DNA of 64,000 nt from Bacillus sp. T3 (lineage in GTDB: Bacteria > Bacillota > Bacilli > Bacillales > Cytobacillaceae). The DNA lies in assembly GCF_033449965.1 (NCBI RefSeq), contig NZ_CP137761.1, positions 1,550,001 through 1,614,000 on the forward strand. The letters run 5' to 3'. Below the pieces are notes generated by a model, which was not told the DNA's origin, searched no databases, and saw only the letters and a program-made list of their open reading frames with translations. Below, piece by piece: positions 9,152 through 17,968 of this stretch (the stretch's first letter is position 1; every line of letters starts with the position of its first letter). A program made the position numbers and the translations under genes.

Positions 9152-10291
9152 ATGGTAGAAGATATGAATCAAGTCGAAGTTTCAAATTTTGAAGTTGGTG
9201 ACAAGGTAACAGGCCAAGTAACAAAAGTGGAAGAAAAACAGGTTCTTGTTAATATCGCGAATAGTAAATTGGATGGAATTATTCCAATTAGTGAACTTTC
9301 AAGCCTCCATGTAGAAAAAGCATCTGATGCTGTAGCTGAAGGCGATGAATTAGATTTAGAAGTTATTAAAGTTGAAGAAGATGCTTTAATTTTATCAAAA
9401 CGCAAAGTAGACGCTGAAAAAGCTTGGGATGATTTAGAAGCGAAGTTTAACAGCGGTGAAGTTTTTGAAGCTGAAATAAAAGATGTGGTAAAAGGCGGAT
9501 TAGTCGTTGATTTAGGCGTCCGTGGCTTTGTCCCTGCATCACTTGTAGAGTCCTTCTTCGTTGAAGATTTCTCTGATTACAAAGGCAGAACTCTTACATT
9601 TAAGATTGTTGAATTAGATAAAGAAAAAAATCGCTTAATCCTTTCACATCGTGCAGTGGTAGAGGAACAAAAAGTTAAGCAAAAACAAAACTTAGTTGAT
9701 TCTCTTGAAGCTGGTCAAGTTTTAGAAGGTACAGTTCAACGAATCACAGATTTTGGTGCATTTGTTGATATCGGTGGAGTAGATGGTTTAGTCCATATTT
9801 CACAACTTTCCCATCAGCATGTTGATAAGCCATCTGATGTTGTTGAAGAAGGCCAAAAAGTACAAGTTAAAATTTTAAGTGTTGATCGTGACCATGATCG
9901 TATCTCTTTATCCATTAAGGATACACTTCCTGGACCTTGGGCTAACATTTCAGAGCGTGCACCAAAAGGAAGTACGCTAACAGGCGTAGTCAGACGATTA
10001 GTTTCTTATGGTGCATTTGTCGAAGTTTTCCCTGGAGTAGAGGGGCTCGTTCATATTTCACAAATTGCTCATAAGCATATCGGTACCCCTCATGAAGTGT
10101 TAAAAGAGGGCCAAGAAGTGAGTGTTAAAGTGTTAGAGGTTAACGAACAAGACCAACGACTTTCTTTAAGCATAAAAGATTTACTTGAAAAAGAAGCTGA
10201 TGAAGTCATTGATTACGAATTACCAGAAGAGTCTAAAGGCTTCCAGCTTGGCGAAATGATCGGGGATAAATTAAAGAATCTTAAAAACTAA
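9152..10291 (+). CDS. ypfD: YpfD, S1-domain protein (ribosomal protein S1 homologue)
   Basis: RNA-binding protein with four S1 (OB-fold) repeats. They begin near residues 15 ([15 protein letters not shown]), 105 ([16 protein letters not shown]), 185 ([19 protein letters not shown]) and 270 ([19 protein letters not shown]). Length is 379 aa. It is shorter than proteobacterial S1 and is not an essential ribosomal subunit in B. subtilis. The ATG lies five to six bases after AAGGAGGAG. Codon use is even and typical of a well expressed gene. Confidence 0.93.
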   Translation: MVEDMNQVEVSNFEVGDKVTGQVTKVEEKQVLVNIANSKLDGIIPISELSSLHVEKASDAVAEGDELDLEVIKVEEDALILSKRKVDAEKAWDDLEAKFNSGEVFEAEIKDVVKGGLVVDLGVRGFVPASLVESFFVEDFSDYKGRTLTFKIVELDKEKNRLILSHRAVVEEQKVKQKQNLVDSLEAGQVLEGTVQRITDFGAFVDIGGVDGLVHISQLSHQHVDKPSDVVEEGQKVQVKILSVDRDHDRISLSIKDTLPGPWANISERAPKGSTLTGVVRRLVSYGAFVEVFPGVEGLVHISQIAHKHIGTPHEVLKEGQEVSVKVLEVNEQDQRLSLSIKDLLEKEADEVIDYELPEESKGFQLGEMIGDKLKNLKN

Positions 10292-10303
10292 TGGTGATAT
10301 AAT

Positions 10304-11358
10304 GTGACTAGATCTGAACGTAAGTGGGATCATATCCGTTTTGCATTGAAAACAGCTAAAGCAAAGCAAAGCAGCTTTGAGGATATTACCTTTGTTCATC
10401 AAAGTCTCCCTGACACAAGTCTTGATCAAATTAAATTAAGTACTAAAATTGGTGAACTTTTGCTAAGTTCACCAATTTTTATAAATGCAATGACGGGTGG
10501 CGGAGGTGTACGAACCTTCGATATCAATCATAATTTGGCGGTTGTGGCTAAAGAGACGGGATTGGCGATGGCAGTAGGCTCGCAAATGGCGGCATTAAAA
10601 GATAAAAATGAACAAGATAGTTATCGTATCGTTCGGCAGATTAACCCAACCGGAATCATCATCGGAAATCTTGGCTGGGAAGCAACGGTCGATCAGGCTT
10701 TACAAGCAGTAGAGCTTATTGAAGCAAACGCGCTCCAGATCCATGTTAACGCAGTTCAAGAATTAACCATGCCTGAGGGAGACCGTGATTTTTCAGGAGC
10801 TCTTTCAAGGATCGAGGCGATTGTCACTCAAGTTGGTGTCCCGGTGATTGTAAAAGAGGTTGGTTTCGGGATGGCGCAGGAAACAGTAGAAGCTTTAGCT
10901 TCTATTGGTGTTAAGGCTGTAGACGTGGGCGGATTTGGTGGCACAAATTTTGCTGAAATCGAAAACGAACGCAGACAGCAACACCCGCTTTCTTTTTTAA
11001 TGATTGGGGTATTCCCACAGCAGTATCCATTGTGGAAGCGAAGAACTGTTCCGTTCCGATGACGATTATTGGCTCAGGTGGTATACAATCAAGCATAGAT
11101 ATTGCTAAGGCGATTGCCTTAGGTGCGAGTGCAGTGGGGCTGGCTGGACTATTCTTAAAAATATTGCTAAAAGAAGGCATCGAACCACTGATTGAGCAAG
11201 TAAACGAGTTTCATCATGACCTCTCAATCTTAATGACAGCTCTTGGTGCGAAAACGATTGAGGAATTACAGCAAGCACCGCTAATCCTGCGCGGAGAGAC
11301 ACATCATTGGTTAACAGAACGTGGAATTGATACAAAGCAATATAGCAGAAGAAGCTAA
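10304..11358 (+). CDS. fni: Type 2 isopentenyl-diphosphate isomerase, frame broken by one base
   Basis: FMN- and NAD(P)H-dependent isomerase that interconverts IPP and DMAPP for isoprenoid synthesis. The GTG start gives [11 protein letters not shown] and the NAMTGGG flavin-binding region; the C-terminal part carries [21 protein letters not shown] (phosphate/flavin site). The frame breaks at a six-T run (10993-10998). Adding one T gives [11 protein letters not shown], the expected continuation, and a 351 aa protein, close to B. subtilis Fni. I treat this as a probable sequence error, not a pseudogene. A terminator follows. Confidence 0.9.
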
Positions 11359-11363
11359 TTATG

Positions 11364-11395
11364 AATGGCGTGTGGGGGTTCCACACGCCATTTTG
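11364..11395 (+). terminator. Rho-independent terminator after fni
   Basis: AATGGCGTGTGG and CCACACGCCATT form a perfect 12-bp stem around a five-base loop, with a short T run after it, starting five bases beyond the fni stop. Confidence 0.8.
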
Positions 11396-11425
11396 CTGTG
11401 TGTGTGCGTGCGCCGTCGTCAAAAG

Positions 11426-11785
11426 AGGCAACGGACTTGGGGCAGCTGCCGAGCGTGCCGTTACATCAAAAAAAAGGCAACGCAAGGTAACGATAGCATA
11501 GGTCGTCTATCGTGCCCACGCCCGACCAAAAAGCGAGCGGAAGGTAACGATAGTTCGTCTATCGTGCCCACGCCCGACCAAAAGAGAGCCCAAGGTAACG
11601 ATAGACCGTCTATCGTGCCCACGACCATCAAAAAAGAGAGCGGAAGGTAACGATGGACCGTCTATCGTCCCCGTCCCCGACCAAAACGAGATTGCAAGGT
11701 AACGATAAGCCGTCTACCGTGCCTGTAAACGACCAAAAAGAAAGCGATAGGAAACAGTAAGCCGACACTGTTCCATCAAGCCCTC
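11426..11785. repeat. Tandem array of hairpin-containing units (about 7 units, 51-58 bp)
   Basis: AAGGTAACGATAG starts at 11484, 11541, 11592, 11644 and 11696, giving periods of 57, 51, 52 and 52. Degenerate units flank this at about 11426 and 11749. Each unit contains an inverted repeat; in the unit at 11592 it is perfect: ACGATAGAC, one C, GTCTATCGT. The hairpin is followed by GCCCACG.CC and an A-rich spacer (ACCAAAAAG.GAGCG). Periods are not multiples of three and stops fall in several frames, so this is not a coding repeat. It fills the gap between fni and ypzI. Confidence 0.88.
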
Positions 11786-11810
11786 AACCGCCTTAAATGC
11801 TCCTTAAACG

Positions 11811-11845
11811 TAAAAAAGCTCGTCAAATCAAATTAGACGAGCTTT
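11811..11845 (-). terminator. Terminator of the minus-strand ypzI gene
   Basis: AAAGCTCGTC and GACGAGCTTT pair; read on the minus strand the stem is followed by a T run. It lies 12 bases beyond the ypzI stop. Confidence 0.8.
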
Positions 11846-11856
11846 CACTTCTCCTA

Positions 11857-12000
11857 TTAACTATACTTTGAATCATTTAATTTTCTTGCTTCTTCAGGGC
11901 TCGACATCTTCGTAGATCCAGGATAATGTAATGCTTGATCGCGATCTGACTCCGTTTTGCGGCTTGCTTTAAGTTTTTTCTCTTGGCGATCTTTACCCAA
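11857..12000 (-). CDS. ypzI: YpzI-family small protein
   Basis: A 47-residue basic protein starting MGKDRQEKKLKASRKTESD and continuing with RDQALHYPGS, then an SPEEARKL tail. This matches the YpzI family (about 44 aa in Bacillus). Start is a TTG eight bases after AGGAGG on the minus strand. The neighbourhood (fni and yphA) is where ypzI lies in B. subtilis. Function unknown. It has its own terminator and is divergent from yphA. Confidence 0.75.
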   Translation of the reverse strand: MGKDRQEKKLKASRKTESDRDQALHYPGSTKMSSPEEARKLNDSKYS

Positions 12001-12118
12001 TTAAACCACCTCCTATCTCTTAACATGATTCATTTATGAAAGTTTCATTCGCTTTTGAATGAAGTACATAAACTTGACCAATAATGGAAATGTTAGGAGG
12101 TAGTGTGATATAGAAGGA

Positions 12119-12718
12119 ATGTTCTTTTTTTGGGTTGCATGGTTTCTTTGGGTGTTATCTACGTTTTTTTTGAGAAAAAATTCTAAATACAGGATTGCTA
12201 CTGCAACTTGTATTCTTATTTTGATTTCGTTGACTCCTTACGAAATAGCACTAGTAGGGTTTCAAATTAATCTGGCAGTTATTTTTCTTTATTTGTATAG
12301 CCTAGGACACATTATTCTCGTTAAGAAAAAAGTCGGGATACACAATCTATTATGTACTTATGTGTTAATGCTCGCTTATGCTAGCTTTTTACTTTTTGAA
12401 CTATACGATCCTGTTTGGATTCTTTTTAACCGAGTTTGGATGATTGCATGCGTACTAGGATATTTAAGTGTGATGCTTTTTTCAGATAAAAAAGATCGGA
12501 TCCTCTTTTTAATTATTGCTATTATCCAAGGTGAATTTCTGTTTGCGATGATTGTAAAAAAAATTGGCTTTGCCTATTCAGTTGGGACAGGTCAATTTCT
12601 TGATACCTTATCCTCTGCGGTTTTGGTGTTAGTAATATGGAGTATTTGTGAATCGATTATTGTCAGCCTGGATCAATATATGAACCAACATGTTAGGGGG
12701 AAACAGAAATCAACATGA
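12119..12718 (+). CDS. yphA: YphA, membrane protein of unknown function
   Basis: A 199 aa protein with about six hydrophobic segments and few charged residues. Known only by synteny (fni, then yphA, yphB, der, gpsA). The start is doubtful. The only strong ribosome site, AGGAGG at 12095-12100, is 18 bases before this ATG but nine bases before an in-frame ATA at 12110 that would add I-E-G. The N-terminus of B. subtilis YphA as I recall it also contains M-E-G. Its last four bases overlap the next gene (ATGA). Confidence 0.7.
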   Translation: MFFFWVAWFLWVLSTFFLRKNSKYRIATATCILILISLTPYEIALVGFQINLAVIFLYLYSLGHIILVKKKVGIHNLLCTYVLMLAYASFLLFELYDPVWILFNRVWMIACVLGYLSVMLFSDKKDRILFLIIAIIQGEFLFAMIVKKIGFAYSVGTGQFLDTLSSAVLVLVIWSICESIIVSLDQYMNQHVRGKQKST

Positions 12719-13614
12719 ACGAATACACATTGCCGATTGCCTTCGGAGTACTGATTGGTACATTAAGTAGAATTTATATGCTTCGAACTGATTATCGGCA
12801 GTATCCAACCTATTTACATGGGAAAATCATTCATATTGCGTTAGGGTTTATCGCAGGTGGGTTAGGAACCGTTGCAGTTCCGGCAATTTTAGAAGAAGAA
12901 TTTACGGCTATTACCTTTTTGACGATTGCCGCATCTCAATTTCGTGAAGTAAGGAATATGGAGCGCAATACGCTGACAGAGCTAGACAGGTATGAAATGG
13001 TTCCGCGGGGGGCGACATATATTGAAGGCATAGCCATTGCATTTGAAAGTAGAAATTATTTGGTGATTTTTACTTCGTTAGTATCAACAATGGGCTATTT
13101 GTTTGTGAATATTTGGGTAGGGATTCTTGCGGGTCTATTGGCTATGGTATTGTCTCGATCGTTAATGTCTGGTGGCAAAATAAAAGATATTGTCGATATT
13201 GAATATGTTAAGCCAAGATTTGATGGTGCGGGATTATATGTCGATAATATTTATATCATGAACATCGGATTGTCAAAGCGCCAAGAGGAAGTGCTGAAAT
13301 ACGGCATGGGCTTTATCCTAAAACCGAAAAATTTCAATGCGAGAACGACGATTGCCAATCTTGGACAAAGGCAAGCTATCCTTCACGATGTTTCCACTGC
13401 CTTAGGTGTATACCGTGATTCTGGAACTCCAGCGCTTGTTCCGTTAGCCAAGAGGGATTTAGATGATGGAAAAATAGGGATATTTGTACTTCCACAAGAA
13501 AAGGATATTGATAAGGCTTTAAAAATTATAGGTGCGGTTCCTACATTAGAAAATGCTATTCGTATGCCGACTGAGCGGAAAAAGGCCGAAAATTTAGGAG
13601 GCCGTGGTAAATGA
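12715..13614 (+). CDS. yphB: YIEGIA-family protein (YphB)
   Basis: A 299 aa membrane protein carrying the family-defining string YIEGIAIAFESRNY near residue 100. Three to four hydrophobic segments in the N-terminal half are followed by a soluble C-terminal domain. It overlaps yphA upstream by four bases and the small gene downstream by four, so the three are co-translated. Function is not established; the family name comes from the motif. The downstream partner is annotated in related genomes as its capping-complex subunit. Confidence 0.8.
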   Translation: MNEYTLPIAFGVLIGTLSRIYMLRTDYRQYPTYLHGKIIHIALGFIAGGLGTVAVPAILEEEFTAITFLTIAASQFREVRNMERNTLTELDRYEMVPRGATYIEGIAIAFESRNYLVIFTSLVSTMGYLFVNIWVGILAGLLAMVLSRSLMSGGKIKDIVDIEYVKPRFDGAGLYVDNIYIMNIGLSKRQEEVLKYGMGFILKPKNFNARTTIANLGQRQAILHDVSTALGVYRDSGTPALVPLAKRDLDDGKIGIFVLPQEKDIDKALKIIGAVPTLENAIRMPTERKKAENLGGRGK

Positions 13615-13796
13615 CAATTGATAAATTTATTTTAGCAATCGTGACAACAAATATAAAAAAGGTACCAAATGGGTCGAATGTGTTTCATTGTGATACGAAA
13701 GAAGAGATGGAGCATATTGGAGCAAGTTTAGAAGCAATTCTGGATGGAATTGCCCATGCTCTAAGTGAAGATTTGCTCATTATTGTGAAACATTAG
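13611..13796 (+). CDS. Small protein paired with YIEGIA (capping-complex subunit type)
   Basis: A 61-residue soluble protein (MTIDKFILAIVTTNIKKVPN at the start, then HCDTKEEMEHIGASLEAILDGIAH). It overlaps the YIEGIA gene by four bases with ATGA coupling, as in other Bacillaceae, where the product is called capping complex subunit for YIEGIA. I recognise it by context and by the HCDTKEEME segment. No catalytic motif is visible. Confidence 0.65.
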   Translation: MTIDKFILAIVTTNIKKVPNGSNVFHCDTKEEMEHIGASLEAILDGIAHALSEDLLIIVKH

Positions 13797-13854
13797 CTAT
13801 CCTCCTAAGGTTTTCATTGCTTGTAAGTTTTTCCTTTGATAAACTATTGGAGTT

Positions 13855-13887
13855 AGACCCTTCTATTTCTAAAGAAGGGTTCTTTTC
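13855..13887 (+). terminator. Rho-independent terminator of the yphAB operon
   Basis: AGACCCTTC and GAAGGGTTCT pair, followed by a short T run. Confidence 0.8.
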
Positions 13888-13890
13888 TTA

Positions 13891-14041
13891 TGAGTGCAAG
13901 CACAGCGAGCCGCTTTCTTATTGTCTAACTGCGGCGCCTAGAGGCTCGAGGTCACAAGCCAATCCCTTCCGGAAACCAGGATTTCCTGCAGGGCTCGTCT
14001 TGTGCTTATCGCCCCTGGGCAAGCCGCTTTCGCTTTTCTTA
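13891..14041. repeat. Dispersed GC-rich repeat, family 2, copy 2
   Basis: Begins GAGTGCAAGCACAGCGAGCC and contains GGCGCCTAGAGGCTCGAGGTC, ACAAGCCAATCC, GGGCTCGTCTTGTGCTTATCG, ending in CGCTTTCGCTTTTCTTA. These words match the copy at 63.2 kb (CGGCTAGGGGCTCGGGGTC, ATAAGCCAATCC, GGCTCGTCTTGTGCTTGTCG). An apparent reading frame across it is only the repeat. Confidence 0.82.
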
Positions 14042-14104
14042 TTTGGAATTAATAATATTTTTTGTCATAATGAAATTAGGTATTGAAAAGAAAGGGTGGT
14101 TTTT

Positions 14105-15416
14105 TTGGTAAAACCAGTAGTTGCCATTGTTGGGCGCCCGAATGTAGGTAAGTCAACAATTTTCAACCGTGTTGTTGGCGAGCGTATTTCAATTGTAGAA
14201 GATATTCCCGGTGTTACACGAGACCGTATTTATAGCTCTGCAGAATGGTTAACCCATGATTTTAATCTTATTGACACCTGGAGGGATCGATATTGGTGAT
14301 GAACCATTCCTCGAACAAATTCGGCAGCAAGCAGAGATTGCGATTGATGAAGCGGACGTAATCATTTTTATTACAAACGGTAGAGAAGGAGTAACAGCTG
14401 CGGATGAAGAAGTAGCTAAAATCCTTTATAAAACAAAGAAGCCAGTTGTTTTAGCCGTGAATAAAGTGGACAACCCAGAGATGAGAGATCAAATCTATGA
14501 TTTTTATTCACTAGGTTTTGGTGAACCAATTCCGATTTCAGGGTCACATGGTCTTGGACTTGGAGATTTACTTGATGAGGCTGCAAAGTATTTTCCAAAA
14601 ACGAAGGATAAAGAATATGGAGATGACGTTATCAAGTTCAGCTTGATTGGTCGTCCGAATGTGGGGAAATCCTCGCTTGTAAATGCGATGCTCGGTGAAG
14701 AACGAGTGATTGTAAGTGATATCGCGGGAACCACTCGTGATGCAATTGACTCAGATGTAACCGTAAATGGCCAACGGTACATTATCATCGATACCGCAGG
14801 GATGAGAAAAAAAGGGAAAGTTTATGAAACAACGGAGAAATATAGTGTATTAAGGGCATTACGTGCGATTGAGCGTTCAGATGTTGTTCTTGTCGTTATC
14901 AATGCTGAAGAAGGAATTATTGAACAGGACAAGAAAATTGCCGGATATGCTCATGAGGCGGGGCGTGCAGTCGTTATCGTCGTCAATAAGTGGGATGCTG
15001 TTGAGAAAGATGAAAGAACGATGAAGGAATTTGAACAAAAAATTCGCGAGCATTTCTTATTTTTAGATTACGCACCAATCGTTTTTCTTTCTGCTAAAAC
15101 AAAAAAGCGGATCCATACATTAATTCCAATGATTAATATGGCAAGTGAAAATCATAGCAAGCGTGTTCCGACCACTGTGATCAATGATGTGATTATGGAT
15201 GCAGTAGCAATGAACCCAACGCCAACCGATAAGGGAAGACGTCTTAAGATTTACTATATGACGCAAGTTTCGGTTAAGCCGCCAACGTTCATTGTATTTG
15301 TCAATGAACCAGAATTGCTTCATTTTTCATATGAGCGTTTCCTAGAAAACCGGATTCGTGATGCCTTCGGATTTGAAGGAACACCAATCAAAATTTTCCC
15401 ACGGGAACGTAAATAA
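14105..15416 (+). CDS. der: GTPase Der (EngA), frame broken by one base
   Basis: Essential GTPase for 50S ribosome assembly, with two GTPase domains and a C-terminal KH-like domain. P-loops are GRPNVGKST (residue ~10) and GRPNVGKSS (~182); NKVD and NKWD provide the G4 motifs. The frame breaks at the CC in IDT (14277-14278). Removing one C restores [13 protein letters not shown], the first DxxG region, and gives 436 aa, the exact B. subtilis length. TTG 14105 starts M-V-K-P-V-V after AAAGGGTGG. Loss of this gene would be lethal, so the break is very likely an artefact. Confidence 0.94.
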
Positions 15417-15429
15417 TTGGGGGATAAAA

Positions 15430-16473
15430 ATGAGCCGCAAGAGTGAAAAAGTTGCCGTTATTGGTGCTGGGAGCTGGGGTACGGCTTTGGCGATGGTCCT
15501 AGCAGATAATGGTCATGAAGTAAGGCTATGGGGACACAATGAAGCACAAATAAACGAAATTAATGAAACTCACATGAATAAAAAATACCTTCCAGACATA
15601 CAGCTATCACCGACTATCAAAGGTTTTTATTCACTTAGTGAAGCTCTTGAAGGAATTGACACGATCATTCTAGCTGTTCCAACAAAGGCCATTCGGGAAG
15701 TCATTAGTAAAATAGTTGAATGTAGAACAGAGCCTTTAACGATTGTACATGTTAGTAAAGGGATTGAGCCGAATACATTACTTCGTATTTCTGAAATTAT
15801 CGAGCAGGAGATGCCGAAGGAACTGTTAACGGCAGTCGTTGTCCTTTCAGGTCCAAGCCATGCCGAAGAGGTTAGTTTGCGACATCCAACAACAGTAGCG
15901 GTATCCTCGAAAAATATGGCGGCAGCTGAAGCAACACAGGATTTGTTTATTAATAATAATTTCCGTGTATATACAAACCCCGATATTATTGGTGTAGAAA
16001 TCGGTGGTGCACTGAAGAATATCATTGCTTTAGCAGCTGGTATTTCTGATGGACTAGGCTTTGGTGACAATGCGAAAGCCGCGTTAATGACAAGAGGTTT
16101 AGCAGAAATTGCTAGACTAGGAACGAAAATGGGCGCTAATCCATTAACTTTTTCTGGCCTGACAGGGATTGGGGATTTAATTGTTACGTGTACGAGTGTC
16201 CATTCGCGAAATTGGCGTGCTGGAAACATGCTTGGCAAAGGTCAAAGTCTTGATGAGGTCTTAGACAATATGGGCATGGTAGTTGAAGGTGTTCGAACAA
16301 CAAAAGCAGCATACCAACTTTCAGAAAGATATGAAGTCAGTATGCCAATCACAAAGGTACTTTTCGATGTGCTCTTTAATAATGTTGATCCGAAGGCTGG
16401 AACGGAATCATTAATGGGACGAACAAAGACTGTTGAAATGGAAGATTTAGTTAATATTTTGGATGAAAAATAA
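15430..16473 (+). CDS. gpsA: Glycerol-3-phosphate dehydrogenase [NAD(P)+]
   Basis: Makes sn-glycerol 3-phosphate from dihydroxyacetone phosphate for phospholipid synthesis. The N-terminal [10 protein letters not shown] nucleotide-binding loop is near residue 12. The KGIEP and GPSHAEE blocks and the substrate-binding lysine in [14 protein letters not shown] follow in family order. The ATG lies after GGGGGA, 13 bases past der, and gives 347 aa. An upstream in-frame extension inside der is not needed. Confidence 0.95.
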   Translation: MSRKSEKVAVIGAGSWGTALAMVLADNGHEVRLWGHNEAQINEINETHMNKKYLPDIQLSPTIKGFYSLSEALEGIDTIILAVPTKAIREVISKIVECRTEPLTIVHVSKGIEPNTLLRISEIIEQEMPKELLTAVVVLSGPSHAEEVSLRHPTTVAVSSKNMAAAEATQDLFINNNFRVYTNPDIIGVEIGGALKNIIALAAGISDGLGFGDNAKAALMTRGLAEIARLGTKMGANPLTFSGLTGIGDLIVTCTSVHSRNWRAGNMLGKGQSLDEVLDNMGMVVEGVRTTKAAYQLSERYEVSMPITKVLFDVLFNNVDPKAGTESLMGRTKTVEMEDLVNILDEK

Positions 16474-16519
16474 CGAATACGATAAATAAAAAAATAAAAT
16501 TAGCATTCGACGATACGCA

Positions 16520-16546
16520 TTTGCATTGTTTTGCATACAATGCAAA
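16520..16546. other. Dyad-symmetric site downstream of gpsA
   Basis: TTTGCATTG and CAATGCAAA face each other across nine bases, in a stretch rich in TGCAT words. There is no T run, so it is not a terminator. It could be a transcription-factor site or a transcript-end structure. Confidence 0.4.
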
Positions 16547-16595
16547 CGTAGCAACTAGTAGATTGAACCGATGTCTGGGTGTTTTAGTCACGTAC

Positions 16596-16639
16596 ACTGA
16601 AGTAAAGGGATTGCCCCATCTTTACTTCAGTTTTTTTTT
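16596..16639 (+). terminator. Rho-independent terminator of the der-gpsA unit
   Basis: ACTGAAGTAAAG and CTTTACTTCAGT form a perfect 12-bp stem and are followed by nine T residues. Confidence 0.9.
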
Positions 16640-16785
16640 GGATAAAACCAAAGCTGTGCCAAAAAAGTTTAAAGCATTAACATTATTAATATAGGAAAAT
16701 ATTCTCCCAGTTCGAAAAAAGTCGAAATATTACATTTTTCATAAAATCGTGTGATATAATACATTTCGAACAAAGGAGTGGAGTG

Positions 16786-16989
16786 TTGAAAATGTCACAG
16801 TCATTGATGAAAATGTGGATTTCGTTAGCGGGCATGGGCTTTATGTTTTTGTCGCTTGCTTTCATTTATTTCAGTCGTTTTAAGCTAAAGGGGATTTTTC
16901 GTTTTATCACTGCTTTTATTGCATACGGACTTATGTTTTTATCAGGAATCATCATTTTATTTGTCGTGTTAAGTGGACCAACTAAATAA
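16786..16989 (+). CDS. yphE: YphE, DUF2768 small membrane protein
   Basis: A 67 aa protein with two hydrophobic segments (WISLAGMGFMFLSLAFIYF and the FLSGIIILFVVL end) separated by a basic loop. The start region offers GTG 16783, TTG 16786 and ATG 16792; TTG 16786 has the best spacing (seven bases) from AAAGGAG. Order gpsA-yphE-yphF-spoIVA is as in B. subtilis. Function unknown. Confidence 0.72.
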   Translation: MKMSQSLMKMWISLAGMGFMFLSLAFIYFSRFKLKGIFRFITAFIAYGLMFLSGIIILFVVLSGPTK

Positions 16990-17014
16990 AATACATAGTG
17001 CAAGGGTTGAGAAA

Positions 17015-17725
17015 ATGAAAAAAATCATACCTTTTATCCTTATTCTGGTTGTTAGTTCATTATTAACGGGTTGTCTTTACCCAGAAGAAGAGCTAGCTCA
17101 AAATAAAATTCCATATGAGGATCAAATACAGTCTGTTCAGGCAGCTGTTAAACAATTTCAGGAAGCCAATAATGGGATACTCCCCATTAAAACAAAAGAA
17201 GCAGATACACCAATCTACCATAAGTATCCAATTGATTTTAAAAAAATTGCCCCTGCTTATATAGCGGAGCCACCAGGAAATGCCTATGAAAGTGGTGGAA
17301 TATTTCAATATGTTTTAGTTGATGTTGAAACGAATCCAACTGTGAAACTATTAGATATAAGAATGGCCGAAACCATTCGTGAAATTAAAATTCGAATTCA
17401 ATCACAAGGCTATCCACCATACAAAGAAAAGGTTGCAGAAAATTTATATACTTTGGATTATAAAAAATTAGGTTTCGAGGAAGCACCTGTAGTGGAAAGT
17501 CCTTTTTCACATAAAAATTTGCCCCTCTTAATCGATGGACACTCAGAAATATATGTTGATTATCGAAGTGATTTATATGAAAAATTAAAAAATAGTCAGC
17601 ATTCATATAAACCAGGTGATGATATTCGCGATCTTCTGGTAAAGGATTCTTTTTTCGTTCCTGCCTATTCGCTACCATATACAATAGATGAAGCCACAAA
17701 CGAACCAGTCATTTTAGAGCGTTAA
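17015..17725 (+). CDS. yphF: YphF, predicted lipoprotein
   Basis: A 236 aa exported protein. It has a type II signal peptide with lipobox LLTGC (cysteine near residue 18), so it should be anchored on the outer face of the membrane. The mature part is soluble and has no motif I recognise. ATG 17015 was chosen because it begins MKKIIPF just before the signal hydrophobic core. Located between yphE and spoIVA, as in B. subtilis. Confidence 0.75.
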   Translation: MKKIIPFILILVVSSLLTGCLYPEEELAQNKIPYEDQIQSVQAAVKQFQEANNGILPIKTKEADTPIYHKYPIDFKKIAPAYIAEPPGNAYESGGIFQYVLVDVETNPTVKLLDIRMAETIREIKIRIQSQGYPPYKEKVAENLYTLDYKKLGFEEAPVVESPFSHKNLPLLIDGHSEIYVDYRSDLYEKLKNSQHSYKPGDDIRDLLVKDSFFVPAYSLPYTIDEATNEPVILER

Positions 17726-17740
17726 AAGAATATTAGTCAT

Positions 17741-17783
17741 AACCCTTTTTCTACAAAATATATTGTAGGAGAAGGGTTTTTTA
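17741..17783 (+). terminator. Rho-independent terminator after yphF
   Basis: AACCCTT..CTACAA and TTGTAGGAGAAGGGTT pair in an interrupted stem, followed by a T-rich run. Confidence 0.8.
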
Positions 17784-17794
17784 TTTTATGGCTA

Positions 17795-17968
17795 TGTTAA
17801 AGAACGTTCTTGATTTTGTAGCGATCTGTTGATTGGAGCGGAAGGTGCGAGACTCCTGCGGGAGAAGGTGTCGCGGGAGACCCCACAGGCGCTAAAGCGC
17901 CGAGGAGGCTCCCGGACTCCCCGCGGAAAGGGAGCACCTGTAGCGGAAATCGACAGACAAATTTAACA
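17795..17968. repeat. Dispersed palindromic repeat, family 1, copy A (longest)
   Basis: About 174 bp, bounded by TGTTAAA and TTTAACA. The core runs from TTGATTGGAGCGGAAGGTGC to GAGCACCTGTAGCGGAAATC, which are mutual inverted repeats. The interior is GC-rich with CTCCTGCGGGAG, GGCGCTAAAGCGCC and CTCCCCGCGG. Shorter versions lie at 39.3 kb and 47.5 kb. It is non-coding. Confidence 0.85.

Noticed and set aside
11321..11650. A 109-codon open frame across the hairpin array that shows a repeated peptide
   Set aside because: Array periods (57, 51, 52, 52) are not all multiples of three, there is no ribosome site, and the frame begins inside fni; it is a by-product of the DNA repeat.
11426..11785. 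CRISPR array
   Set aside because: Spacers between units are not unique; whole units are repeated with internal dyads, and no cas genes are nearby.
13817..14086. An 89-codon open frame before der
   Set aside because: It is composed of the yphAB terminator and a family 2 repeat; no ribosome site and no protein-like composition.
14105..15416. Programmed frameshifting in der, aroF, aspB and the other broken genes
   Set aside because: The breaks lie at ordinary homopolymers without a conserved slippery heptamer or downstream pseudoknot that I could see, go in both directions, and affect ten unrelated genes; artefact is simpler.
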